DNA from: Tritrichomonas musculus
Lineage: Eukaryota > Parabasalia > Tritrichomonadida > Tritrichomonadidae
DNA: 64,000 nucleotides
Direction of reading: 5' to 3'
Assembly: GCA_039105265.1 (NCBI GenBank)
Contig: JAPFFF010000001.1
Coordinates: 2,356,001-2,420,000, forward strand
The position numbers and the translations under genes are program-made. Every line of letters starts with the position of its first letter. The stretch's first letter is position 1. The notes beneath the pieces were generated by a model that had not been told where the DNA came from, did not search any database, and was given only the letters and a program-made list of their open reading frames with translations. This document shows positions 1 to 9,023 of this stretch, in pieces.

Positions 1-348
1 AATTGATAAAAGACTTAATTTAATTGCTTCTTCTGAGGTGATTTCAATTGATGATCCACTCGATATTTGTTGAAGATGTGAAATTGTGTCGGGTGTTATC
101 AATAATTTTGATAATTTATTAAAGTCGTTTTGTTTCATTCCATTTATTTTACAAAAATCAATAGTATTAATTGTTGGATCCGTTTGATGAAGATGTGATA
201 CAATTGGTGAAATAAATTCTGCAAAGATATTTTTCATTTTAAATTTTTCTTCACAAAAGACAAAAGTAAAATCATCATCTTCTTGATATTTATTTAATAC
301 AATATTTTTCAATCCTAATGATGAAATAATGACTGATCTTGCAGTCAT
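1..348 (-). CDS. N-terminal part of a BTB/POZ-like protein, runs off the left edge
   Basis: An open frame of 116 codons starts at an ATG (complement of 346-348) and is still open at base 1. The protein begins MTARSVIISSLGLKNIV and continues with DDFTFVFCEEKFKMKN and FAEFISPIVSHLH. The pattern of an acidic start, a short beta-hairpin and a helix resembles the first part of BTB/POZ domains, which are used in large trichomonad families of ankyrin or leucine-rich proteins. That assignment is tentative because the C-terminal part that would settle the family lies outside the window. No clear initiator motif is visible upstream. Confidence 0.6.
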   Translation of the reverse strand, partial: MTARSVIISSLGLKNIVLNKYQEDDDFTFVFCEEKFKMKNIFAEFISPIVSHLHQTDPTINTIDFCKINGMKQNDFNKLSKLLITPDTISHLQQISSGSSIEITSEEAIKLSLLSI

Positions 349-867
349 CTTTTTAATTATAAATTATTTATGCCCAATAATTTGCTAAATTTAGAAAAAG
401 TAGATGGGCGTAAATAGGATTTCATTTTTCAATAAACTCATTCAATTTTTTTGCGTGTATAAATGGTCTTTATTATATCTTTACAGATTTTTAACTTTAT
501 TTCAATTATAAATACTAGATATTACAGCGTCAACTTCCCGGAAACAGACCTCTCAATTTGTAAACATTCACAATCATTAATAAAATCATTTTTCAGAAGA
601 GTTGTAAGAAATTGTTCTTTTTCGCCTTTGAATTCAATTTTAGACAAGTATTGAATATAAAAAATAGAAATAAGATAATTATTCGAGATTTTTTGCGATT
701 GAATATCTTCTCGTTGATCCAAGATTCAAACATTAAATTTGAATAAACAATAATCAACTTTTTCAATTACTTTTTTTTCATTTCTTTTAGTTTTTCAATG
801 AGAGAAGATACATAAAATTTTATATTTTCTAAAATGATGATAATTGAAGATAATAAATAAGCAAGAA
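349..867. other. Intergenic stretch, nothing firm
   Basis: This AT-rich spacer lies between the partial gene and the tRNA. A 66-codon open frame on the minus strand (522-722) has mixed composition but no recognisable family or promoter, so it is not called. Confidence 0.6.
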
Positions 868-939
868 GCCCTCGTAGTGTAATGGAGAGCATACAAGACT
901 TCTAATCTTATGGAGTGGGTTCGAATCCCATCGGGGGTA
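868..939 (+). tRNA. tRNA-Arg (anticodon TCT)
   Basis: A full cloverleaf can be drawn. The acceptor stem GCCCTCG pairs with CGGGGGT, using two G-T wobbles, with discriminator A939. The T arm has a GTTCGAATC core between GTGGG and CCCAT. The anticodon loop CTTCTAA (899-905) holds TCT at 901-903 on a CAAGA/TCTTA stem with one mismatch at its base. There is no intron. A run of seven T follows directly (940-946), which is the expected RNA polymerase III terminator. The CCA is not encoded. Confidence 0.93.
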
Positions 940-946
940 TTTTTTT

Positions 947-1855
947 GCTTTTTTTTTTATTCAATAAAAATAAATGATTATATACTAACACCCAGGTATC
1001 ACTCATTTGATCAACTTCTATCGAAAGCATATTTTCTAAATGATACTACAGAAGAAGGAATTGTGATTTTTTTTAATCTTGAAATGTCATGAAACAAAAA
1101 AGAATTTTATACAAAATGATGCACTTTAAATAAGTTTTATTAGTATCCACATGTTATTGCCCTGAAAAAAAAAAAATTATTTTTTTGAATGGTTTATTAA
1201 AAACTTTTTGAATAAAAATAGTAAAGTATTTAAAAGAAGATAAAATAAATTAATTTTCCGCCCACTTAATTTAAACATTAAAAAAATAGATTCTATTACC
1301 AAATTTCAGATATATTATTATCTAAAAATGAAATATATGATGGTAAGAATGACTCTGACTCAGAACTTTCATTTCATTAACATATGAGTTTTCATTTATT
1401 TATTTATTTAAATTAATAATCACAAAGCAATTGTATTGTATGATTAAATTAATATTTGCCTTAACTTTAGAATTCTCAATGAACAAGAAATATATATTAT
1501 TATAATAATATTACAATATAATTCAAACAAAAATGAAAATGAATTTATATTTTAAATTTCTTTCATCTATATGAACATTGCAATATTTACTTTTTTATCA
1601 TTTAACGTTATTTTATTTGAGGCAGATCTCTTCAATAGATCCTGAGCAAAAGGTCAAAATCATTTTTTTGATTGGTCAAAATAAATGTAAAGGTTTTTTT
1701 TTTTTATGATTGTTCGATATAAGAACTTTTTCTAAATAAATTTTAATAAATTGACCTTATATTATCAGAAAAAGTTGTTTGCTCTGAGTTTGTTGGAAAT
1801 ACGTTACCTAAAAAAATCGTTTTTTATTCAACTTTTTCTAAAAAAAAGCATTAAG
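947..1855. other. Intergenic stretch, no gene seen
   Basis: AT-rich sequence with homopolymer runs between the tRNA and the Cys-rich gene. The short open frame around 910-1092 overlaps the tRNA and is chance. Confidence 0.7.
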
Positions 1856-3199
1856 ATGTTAAATTTACTACTTGCATTCTTAGTTCAAAGCAGAGAAATT
1901 ACAATCAAAAAGGATCTATCTATTTTGACTGATGATACTTGTTCTGAATATTGCGATCCAAAAACTTGTAATGAATGTGGCAGTATAAATCAACATTCAT
2001 GTTATATTTGTAAAGACAATTGGTTTTTAGATGAAAATATTGATAGTTCTACGTATGGAAAATGCGTTGTATGTCCAGAGACATGTTATTCTTGCAGGAA
2101 ACGAGACAAATGCAGTATATGCAGTACAGGATATGGATTTCCTAGCAAATATTCAGAAGTATGTGTGAAATGTACAGATACAAATTGTAGAATATGTGGT
2201 TCAGATAATAAAATCTGCATTTTTTGTTATGCAGGATATGGACTCGACACATCAATATCAGGTGATAAAATTTGTGTTCCATGTAAAATAGAACGTTGTA
2301 TAAGATGTGATTCAGATGCTGAAATATGCACGGAGTGCATTGATGGATATTACGGAGGTTATTGCACCAAAATCCCTGAAAATTGTTCAATTTGGAATCA
2401 ATATCGCAGTGAATGTTCTTTATGTATTGATGGATATGGACTAGACAAAAAAGGTCAATGCCAAAAATGCGCATTAACAAATTGTTTGAATTGTTCAAAA
2501 GATTATCAAAAATGCCAGCAATGCAAAGATGGATATTCATATGATAAAACAAAATGTAATAAATGTAAAGACGATAAATGCATAGAATGCAGTGATGAAA
2601 GTAGTTATTGCTATAAGTGCATAGATGGATATGGAATGGATGAAAATAATAAATGTGTTAAATGTGATGATCCAAATTGCATGAAATGTGTCTTTAATTA
2701 TTTGTGCGAAGCATGTGAAGTTGGATATGGAGAAGCAAAAGATAACGGCCATAAATGTGAAAAATGTAGAATCAAAAATTGTGCAAAGTGTGGTTTTGAT
2801 TCAAACTATTGTACAGAATGCAAAATTGGTTTTAGAAAAAGTAGGGATGAATGCCTTCCTTGTAAAATATCAAATTGTAAAAAATGCGAAAATGATGCTT
2901 GTATTTGTGATGAATGCATTGATGGTTATGGATTTAATTTTAAGGCAAATAGTAATTCTTATGGAGAGTGCTTTAAATGTAGTACTGAAAATTGTGCAAC
3001 TTGTGATGGTTATGATAAATGTACAAAATGCATGAAAAATTATGATCTTGATGATAGAAATGAAGTTTGCATTAAGCAAAAAAATGTAAGTGATGATGAT
3101 AATGATGATAAAAATGATAAAAATAAAATATCAAAAACCATTTGGATTTGCATTTTTGCAGCAATTGTCGTTATTGATAATTATTTGCTTGGAATATAA
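1856..3199 (+). CDS. Cys-rich surface protein with CXXC/furin-like repeats and a C-terminal membrane segment
   Basis: The 447-residue protein starts at the first real ATG; the frame is open further upstream but only from a TTG. Residues 1-12 (MLNLLLAFLVQS) look like a signal peptide. The ectodomain is a string of about ten Cys-rich units of about 35-40 residues, each with CxxC pairs followed by a GYG or GYGxD turn, like furin-type repeats and the CXXC surface proteins of diplomonads and trichomonads. An Asp/Asn/Lys linker leads to one membrane segment (IWICIFAAIVVI). Only a few residues follow it, so there is almost no cytoplasmic tail. Role: probably a cell-surface protein of host contact or adhesion; this is inference from architecture. 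Another frame stays open and hydrophobic across the end (3090-3293), so a late frameshift is possible. Confidence 0.85.
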   Translation: MLNLLLAFLVQSREITIKKDLSILTDDTCSEYCDPKTCNECGSINQHSCYICKDNWFLDENIDSSTYGKCVVCPETCYSCRKRDKCSICSTGYGFPSKYSEVCVKCTDTNCRICGSDNKICIFCYAGYGLDTSISGDKICVPCKIERCIRCDSDAEICTECIDGYYGGYCTKIPENCSIWNQYRSECSLCIDGYGLDKKGQCQKCALTNCLNCSKDYQKCQQCKDGYSYDKTKCNKCKDDKCIECSDESSYCYKCIDGYGMDENNKCVKCDDPNCMKCVFNYLCEACEVGYGEAKDNGHKCEKCRIKNCAKCGFDSNYCTECKIGFRKSRDECLPCKISNCKKCENDACICDECIDGYGFNFKANSNSYGECFKCSTENCATCDGYDKCTKCMKNYDLDDRNEVCIKQKNVSDDDNDDKNDKNKISKTIWICIFAAIVVIDNYLLGI

Positions 3200-3389
3200 T
3201 CTCTATTTCCTATTTTATATAGTAATTCAAATGATTGATGAAAATAATTTTCTTTCAGAAAAATTACGGAAAATTTTATGTTTAATATATTAATCTATAG
3301 TTTTGATAAATTATTCTAATGATTTTTCAATCGGCTTTAATAGCTTTTCAATTTTTTTTTCCCCCATGGAATGTGAAATAAAAAAAAAT
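3200..3389. other. Spacer, nothing seen
   Basis: AT-rich sequence between the surface-protein gene and the MITE-like element. It contains T and C runs but no gene. Confidence 0.6.
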
Positions 3390-3393
3390 TTAA

Positions 3394-3971
3394 GGGTGAG
3401 GGTCAAACTGGAAAAAAATAATTTTTATTAGCTGAAAATTATAAAAATAAATAAATATTATATTCTATGACTAAATATATAAAAAAAGCATATATCAAAA
3501 AATTGTACAAATTCAATGGGAATTCCTCTCAATTTTAAAAAACCGCTTACAATAAAGAATTTGTTTTTCAATATCTACTTAATTTTTTGGAATCTATTTT
3601 ATAAAATATAACAATATTTAAAATAATTAAAACAATGCATATGCTTAAATACAAAATTATGATAACTATACTTCAAATATAAAAAAGATATTTGCTGCAA
3701 AGAAAAAAATTCAAAAAATGCTTCTGTTATGATCTTTTTCAATTGCTTCCAAAAATAATTATACATAAAATACAACGAGATATCTTATATTGATCTAGCT
3801 TAACTTCATTTTTAAAAACATTGAAAAAGTTTTAAAAAGTATTGAAAAAGTGGATTTTAAATGAAGCACAACTCTGTGTAGAAGCAAAATTAACATATAA
3901 AACCTATATAATTTTGAATCTATATATTGTGAAGTTTAATGTAACAGAAAGCTTTTTTTTGACCCTTACCC
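3394..3971. mobile_element. MITE-like non-autonomous DNA element with TTAA target sites
   Basis: The left end reads TTAA then GGGTGAGGGTCAAA, and the right end reads TTTGACCCTTACCC then TTAA. The 14-bp ends are inverted repeats with one mismatch, and the TTAA copies at 3390-3393 and 3972-3975 act as target duplication. The 578 bp between have no gene. A TTAA target with short inverted repeats is the habit of piggyBac-type elements, so this may be a non-autonomous derivative. The family is not proven. Confidence 0.5.
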
Positions 3972-3975
3972 TTAA

Positions 3976-4577
3976 AACAGAATTTATCAAATCATATATT
4001 AATTTTTGAAAGGATTGCTATAGTATACTATGAAAGTGTTATAATTGTATTATATCTAAGTATTACTTTTTGTTTTAGGCTCTTATTTTGAGTTTTAAAA
4101 TGAAACATCATAAAATGTATTTTATGATCAAATAACATTGACTTATTTATATAAAAAATGGGAATTCATAATATATTTCAAAGACTTTATCATCAAAAAA
4201 GTTCGAGACATAGATATAATAATGTGACTTTTTCATCACAACGATTTTAGATTTTGAGAAAATAAAAATGACTTTTTGAGATATACTTTTTAGACTTTCG
4301 GATATTTTGATGACTTTTTCATCACGACTTTTTAGACTTATGTACATTTCAGTGATTTTTTAATCACACACTTTTAGACTTAGAATAATTAACTTGACTT
4401 TTTCATCAATCAAGTTCGAGTCTACCTATACTTTCAAAAAAAATAAAAATATCTGAATTTGTTTCAAAATAAAAATAAAAATATCTTATTAATAGCCAAA
4501 TTACTTTTCAAATAAAGAAATTAAATAATAATAAAAATTATATTATTAAAAAATAAAATGAAATTATTGAAAAAATT
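3976..4577. other. Intergenic stretch with degenerate TGACTTTTTCATC repeats
   Basis: No gene is seen. Between about 4195 and 4415 the phrase GACTTTTTCATCA recurs about three times, with weaker copies such as GACTTTTTGAG and GATTTTTTAATCA, often next to TTTTAGACTT. It looks like decayed tandem repeat. Confidence 0.5.
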
Positions 4578-5183
4578 TTACCATAAATTTGGTATACAGA
4601 CATTGTAGTCATGTTTCAGAAGAATGAGATATAATATAATCACGAACTCGAGTAATTTGAAAACCAAGGTAATTAGTCCCTTGCCATTCGAGTGGATTTT
4701 TTGCTTTTGGTTGTTGTTCACTAAGTCTGATACCCCACTTTTTATCAAGTGGGCTTGCGGTACTGATAATAAGAATTTCCTACATTTTTCATTTTGAGTG
4801 AATTTGTATAAATTGCCTTGAAATACAATATCTTGACATTTCGAATTCCAAATTTTTTGATTATAATTTTTAACTATACGTCCAAGTTTTTTGATTTTAC
4901 TATGATTTTTTTCTGATAAAATTTTTTGCAATGTTTCATCGTCGCCAAATACAATTGCTTTTTGAGCCATCATGTATTGTTCACAGCAATTATACATTCT
5001 TCCATTTTCATCAACAAAATTGCTTGGGAACCATTGGTTACAGCATGAAGAATTATATTCTTCCTTTGAAACATCTTCTTTTGTGTTTTGCCAGAAGTAA
5101 ACGAATTGAAAACGGGCACCTTCATTCCAAAGTTGTCGAAGCTTTTCTAATGAATATATGTCTTGAGTTGGTAATTGGCTCAT
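4578..5183 (-). pseudogene. NADAR (YbiA/DUF1768-like) domain gene with a frameshift in its last third
   Basis: The frame begins MSQLPTQDIYSLEKL, with an initiator-like TCACTTCT just upstream. Residues about 55-140 hold the NADAR hallmarks: NQWFPSNFVDENGRMY, CCEQYMMAQKAIVFGD, IKKLGRIVKNYNQKIW and IVFQGNLYKFTQN. NADAR proteins act on ADP-ribose-linked substrates or riboflavin-pathway intermediates. After residue about 140 this frame loses similarity, while another frame reads ASPLDKKWGIRLSEQQ and then NPLEWQGTNYLGFQ, the normal NADAR C-terminus, ending at a stop at 4609-4611. The switch lies near 4757-4766. Either the host gene is decaying or the assembly has a single-base error. It is an ordinary host gene outside the large element. 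Confidence 0.8.
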
Positions 5184-5600
5184 TTAAGAAGTGATTGAAA
5201 TGTATTTGTGAGATTGGTATCTTTTTTTTTTTTTTTTTTTTTTTTTTCATTAAGTAACTTGGCCTTTTAAAATTTTTTTGACTTGTTAATAATTGACTTT
5301 TATAGACACTAAACCGTTTAAATTTAGCAACAAAAAAAGTCTCTCAATCTCAATAATTGATATATTATTTCCTAATATTTTATATGTTTTTAGAGATAAA
5401 CTAATTTGAACAAATAATAATGTATAAATATTAAATATTTTATGAAATATTTAAATTTTAATGTTTATAAATTAAGAACTTTACGTTATTTCTCTCAATT
5501 TTTAAATCGAAATTGCTGATGATTAGTTTGTTGAAATTAAATTTTAAAAGATTAAACTCATATTATGCATGATATAATTTTTATATTCCAGGTTTTGAGG
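5184..5600. other. Intergenic stretch before the large element
   Basis: No gene. It contains a run of about 27 T from about 5222 to 5248 and AT-rich filler up to the target duplication. Confidence 0.7.
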
Positions 5601-5605
5601 AAATT
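5601..5605. repeat. Target-site duplication AAATT (left copy)
   Basis: AAATT lies directly before the AG that opens the left terminal inverted repeat. The same five bases directly follow the CT that closes the right one (53069-53073). Confidence 0.85.
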
Positions 5606-5835
5606 AGTAGTTATATATTTGCCACGATTTTTGCACTTCGTTCAAAAACCGCGTCAAATATTTCCCATCCGCGACCCCAGCCCCGCTATGCCAGGTATGA
5701 TCCCCCACTCCCATTAATGATCTTCCACTGGGCTGCTCTCAGGATTCCTCTCAACGCTCTGCTAGGAAGGAGGTCCCGTATCGTTAACATCAAAAAAGCT
5801 ATAGAAAAAGTTGTTAATTGTGTGGTTTACTTAAA
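5606..5835 (+). repeat. Left terminal inverted repeat (230 bp)
   Basis: Starts AGTAGTTATATATTTGCC and ends at GGTTTACTTAAA. It is the reverse complement of 52839-53068 with no difference found by eye. The middle part is far richer in G and C than the surroundings. Frames inside the TIR are chance. Confidence 0.95.
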
Positions 5836-5883
5836 ACCTAGTATGAGAGTATTTATTAAACGTCCTCTCAATAAACGTCCTTT

Positions 5884-6360
5884 TTATGGTTTCCAATCAG
5901 GATCTTTTTTGAGGTCATCTTTTTCCTCTTTTTCCTCTTCTTCTTTATGTTCTTCATTTTCTTCAATTTCATCAGAAGTTAAAACCCATTCAATATAGGG
6001 TTTTTCTGGAACTTCAGGGAATTTACTTTGTCTGAATCGTTCAAAACTGACTTCTCTTTGAATCATAGTCTTAACGGATTCATATTCAGCACGATCATGG
6101 ACCAATTTTTCCATATTGAGGACAATTTTATGAGCATCTTGATCAAAATCAAGTGAAAAATTGAGGTCTTTACAGTGTCGTTTGAATGATCTATACAAAT
6201 AGTAGATGGCTATTCCTCGTCTGATTCGATCTTCTTCAACTTGATTAAAGAAATAGCTCGAAACTGTGATATTAGGATTTGGCCTTTCTTGCTCTTTTTG
6301 CTTTTCTTGCTCTTTTTGCTTTTCTTGCTGTTGTTCGGGTACCTGTTGCTGAGACGACAT
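5884..6360 (-). CDS. Polinton left-end gene, unknown protein with charged ends
   Basis: Not recognised. The start at 6360 (MSSQQQVPEQQQ) is chosen because it sits next to the TCATTTTTTCTC initiator shared with the other end genes; the frame is open 13 codons further. The 158-residue protein has a Gln/Glu/Lys repeat (KQKEQE) near its N-terminus, a central helical region (FNQVEEDRIRRGIAIYYLYR) and an acidic tail EENEEHKEEEEKEEK. It is transcribed toward the left TIR, mirroring the gene at 52352-52843 at the other end. Both may be first-expressed accessory proteins; that is inference. Confidence 0.65.
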   Translation of the reverse strand: MSSQQQVPEQQQEKQKEQEKQKEQERPNPNITVSSYFFNQVEEDRIRRGIAIYYLYRSFKRHCKDLNFSLDFDQDAHKIVLNMEKLVHDRAEYESVKTMIQREVSFERFRQSKFPEVPEKPYIEWVLTSDEIEENEEHKEEEEKEEKDDLKKDPDWKP

Positions 6361-6492
6361 GAGAAAAAATGAGGTGATGAGGTGAGCTCGAAAAATCATA
6401 TTTTTAGCGAGGGACCTAACGGGTTTTCGGGGTGGAGACCGTTTACCGAAAATCTAATTTTTTCTCGTCGCCTCATCACATCACTTTTTATC
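6361..6492. promoter_or_regulatory. Left subterminal divergent promoter
   Basis: The spacer between two diverging genes contains GACCTAACGGGTTTTCGG, GGAGACCGTTTACC, and CATCAC followed by TCACTTTTT or TCATTTTT just before each start. The same blocks recur in inverted order at 52166-52351. Confidence 0.6.
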
Positions 6493-7038
6493 ATGTCGAA
6501 CAGCGACAATAGCAACAACAACAACAACAATAGCAACAGCAACAGCAACAAGCTAATACAAGAATATGAAAAAGAATATGATGAAGAAGAAGAAGAAGAA
6601 GATTGCGTTGAAGAAATTACTCTAGAGCAATTCATGCAATTATATCCAGGAGAAGAAGAAAAAATAGTTGACTTGTCTCATATAAAATATCGCCCATACA
6701 AACATTTACCAGGAAAACTCTCCTACAAACAAACAGAAGAATTTCGAGAAAAAGGGCTAGATACACCAAAAGAGCAACTAAATTGGTTAAATGCTAAATT
6801 GTTATGGAATGCTTTAGATCAAGATCAAAAGTGTCTCCTTGCCGCACATTTATTAGGAGACGAATTATTTGCAAAAGGCGATAAACAAGCATTACATTTG
6901 TACACAGATGACAATGAACAAAAAGATGGCCCAATGTCAATTCAGTTTTTGTGTTGGTGGGATGATTTGGAAAAAAAATTAGCAGATTTCAAAAAGCCAA
7001 AAATTGCACAAAAGCACCAAAAGAAATTTGAATACTGA
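6493..7038 (+). CDS. Polinton gene, unknown protein with Asn/Ser tract
   Basis: Not recognised. The start at 6493 follows the end-gene initiator CATCACTTTTTATC; an in-frame ATG 37 codons upstream would lie inside the divergent promoter. The 181-residue protein opens with a poly-Asn/Ser tract, then an acidic run (YDEEEEEEDCVEE). The rest is a folded-looking region with LYPGEEEKIVDLSHIKYRPY, LNWLNAKLLWNALDQ and a lysine-rich tail. It is the first inward-facing gene of the left end and is followed 24 bp later by the next gene on the same strand. Confidence 0.7.
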   Translation: MSNSDNSNNNNNNSNSNSNKLIQEYEKEYDEEEEEEDCVEEITLEQFMQLYPGEEEKIVDLSHIKYRPYKHLPGKLSYKQTEEFREKGLDTPKEQLNWLNAKLLWNALDQDQKCLLAAHLLGDELFAKGDKQALHLYTDDNEQKDGPMSIQFLCWWDDLEKKLADFKKPKIAQKHQKKFEY

Positions 7039-7062
7039 CAAAATCATTACTTTGATTTGCCA

Positions 7063-8556
7063 ATGGATGTTATCAAGGTAATAGTGGGTAGACACTTACC
7101 AGAATACAATTCAGATTACGCAAACAATTGTGCAATATTAAATGAAATAAATCCAGCAGACCCAAAAAATCTCAAAAAATTAAATAAAATCATCGAAGAT
7201 GGACCAGAATTAGCAGAGCAAAGTCAAAAACAAGAGGAAGAACATGAAGAAAACATCCGTGTTCTTGATCTAATAAAAAACCAAGAAGACGCGATCATTG
7301 AATTAGCAACTGCATATCAAAAAATTTATTCAAAATCATCAACAGACGCATATATGCAAGCACGTGAAAGAATTATTACAGTCTTGAAAGAATACAATTA
7401 CCTCGAACAAGTCCCGCCTTTGATTGAATTGCTCACGGAAGAAGAAAATGTAAAATATGCTCAAAAAATGGAAGATGATCGTCAGGTAGAAGAAAATACA
7501 AAAGAGTATCTTATCTCATCAACCGCAGATTTATTACAAAGAATAAATCCAAAATTGACAAGAGAAGAGGCAATGGCCGATGCGGATAGCAGATTGTTTA
7601 ACAAAATGTTTGATGACAAAAAGAAAGCAAGTGAAATCTACTCGAAGGAATTGTTGACCAGTGAAGAATTGAAAAAGTTTGATTCAGCAACTCAAAAATT
7701 ACGAAAATTGAAAGAAATCCAAGAAGATTCTGATGATGATGTTGATAAAGATGTTGCCGAAATTCTTGAAATCATAAACAAAAAGCCTCAACCAGATGAA
7801 AAGGATCAACCAAAACCTGAAAAAGATAACGAAGACGAAAGCGAAAAAAATCTCATCTTTACCACCAGCAGAAAATTTCAAAAACTATATCTCGAAAAGA
7901 CCAATCAAGAAATTAATGATGAAGTTCAAAAAAGATTGAATGCCAAAATGAAAGGAAATCGAAAAGCATCAAGAATTTTCCCTGATGAGTTACTCAATGA
8001 TGATGAAAAAGAAAGATGGTCAACAATTGAAGACAACTATACTCATCAATTCGATGAAAAAATTTCCAAAGAAGTAACCACAAATGTTCTTTTTGATTTA
8101 CAGACGGAGAACGACTCACTAGTATTGCCACCACCAGGAATGAGCAAAGAAGACTGGGCAAGAATGAATGCCGATCCTAACAAATTAAAAGCAGATATTT
8201 ATAAAAAATTACAAGACCTCCCACCACCACCACAACTTCCACCTCCACCAGAAAATTGGCAAGAATTACCTCAAACTCACAAATGGGGAAATATACAAGA
8301 ATTCACATCCGATCAAAAATCTCAAAAGGAAATTCAGCTAAGAAATGAATTGTTCGAATTCTTCAAAAAGCGATACAATGGGAACGAGGATTTGGCAAAT
8401 GAAGTCGTTCACGCAAGAATTGCTGAATTTCAAAGGAAAACACCAAACGTACCCTGGTTCAAATTCCACATTGACAATTTCCTCACCTCAGTTGAACGTC
8501 AAGATCTACACACTGAACCAGTTCCACCTAACGTTCAAGAAGTTGACGAAAAATAA
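7063..8556 (+). CDS. Polinton gene, 497-residue helical protein with internal repeats
   Basis: Not recognised. The start is the ATG at 7063 (MDVIKVIVGRHLP); a TTG lies two codons before. A motif recurs about three times: LTREEAMADADSRL then KKASEIYSKELL (residues about 165-200), INDEVQKRLNAKM then RKASRIFPDELL (about 279-312), and a looser NEDLANEVVHARIAEF (about 440-463). Between the last two is a proline-rich stretch (LPPPPQLPPPPENW). A Glu/Lys-rich segment divides the first two. The architecture suggests a structural or scaffold protein, but no function can be assigned. No AACGG box lies upstream, so it may be co-transcribed with the preceding gene. Confidence 0.8.
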   Translation: MDVIKVIVGRHLPEYNSDYANNCAILNEINPADPKNLKKLNKIIEDGPELAEQSQKQEEEHEENIRVLDLIKNQEDAIIELATAYQKIYSKSSTDAYMQARERIITVLKEYNYLEQVPPLIELLTEEENVKYAQKMEDDRQVEENTKEYLISSTADLLQRINPKLTREEAMADADSRLFNKMFDDKKKASEIYSKELLTSEELKKFDSATQKLRKLKEIQEDSDDDVDKDVAEILEIINKKPQPDEKDQPKPEKDNEDESEKNLIFTTSRKFQKLYLEKTNQEINDEVQKRLNAKMKGNRKASRIFPDELLNDDEKERWSTIEDNYTHQFDEKISKEVTTNVLFDLQTENDSLVLPPPGMSKEDWARMNADPNKLKADIYKKLQDLPPPPQLPPPPENWQELPQTHKWGNIQEFTSDQKSQKEIQLRNELFEFFKKRYNGNEDLANEVVHARIAEFQRKTPNVPWFKFHIDNFLTSVERQDLHTEPVPPNVQEVDEK

Positions 8557-8648
8557 AAATTCCGATTATTGAGAGGTCGGTATAAAAATTACTCTCAACA
8601 AGATTTAGGTTTCTAATAAACCTTTAATTTAAAAAATTAACTTTTTAT

Positions 8649-9023
8649 TTATTTATTTATTTCTTTATCTTTCTTAATTGGTGTAGGAACATATTTCCCT
8701 TTATCATAACCAATCATCATTCCAGGTGCCAGAAATGATTGAATGAACTCAATATGTGTATCAAACCATTTAATTAATATATTTTTTTTCCGTTGTTCTT
8801 CACGTGATAGAGCAGGGATTGTGATTTTTAAATTATGTTCCATCATTTGTCTCATTACATTGGCAACGGAAATCAATTTTTCGATTGGAACATTTTCACC
8901 ATATCTTTTTGTGAGGACTTTCCAAGCTTGTGTTTTCTTAGGTTTTTTCATATCTTTTGCAGACATAGCTGGAATATCATCTTTAATTTCAATTTTTTCT
9001 GGTACACTTTGTTTGTCCGACAT
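8649..9023 (-). CDS. Polinton gene, small basic helical protein
   Basis: Not recognised. The 124-residue protein starts MSDKQSVPEKIEIKDD and has a helical core (LISVANVMRQMMEHNLKI and NILIKWFDTHIEFIQSFL). It is lysine-rich at both ends. Upstream, reading toward the start, are GGTTAACGGTCGCC and then TTTATTTTTATAA, a variant of the early promoter. It converges with the 497-residue gene across about 90 bp that contain the hairpin GGTTTCTAATAAACC. Confidence 0.7.
   Translation of the reverse strand: MSDKQSVPEKIEIKDDIPAMSAKDMKKPKKTQAWKVLTKRYGENVPIEKLISVANVMRQMMEHNLKITIPALSREEQRKKNILIKWFDTHIEFIQSFLAPGMMIGYDKGKYVPTPIKKDKEINK

Noticed and set aside
522-722. 66-codon minus-strand open frame
   Set aside because: No family, no promoter and short; could be a gene fragment but cannot be supported.
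2142-3079. Overlapping frames opposite and beside the Cys-rich gene
   Set aside because: Low-complexity shadows of the repeated TGT/TGC codons; the surface-protein frame is clearly the real one.
5717-5998. Open frame inside the left TIR, and its twin at 52760-53092
   Set aside because: Both arise from the same inverted repeat, end in unrelated sequence and have no promoter; they are by-products of the GC-rich TIR.
6382-6492. N-terminal extension of the left-end gene
   Set aside because: It would translate the divergent promoter; the mirrored promoter at the right end supports the later start.
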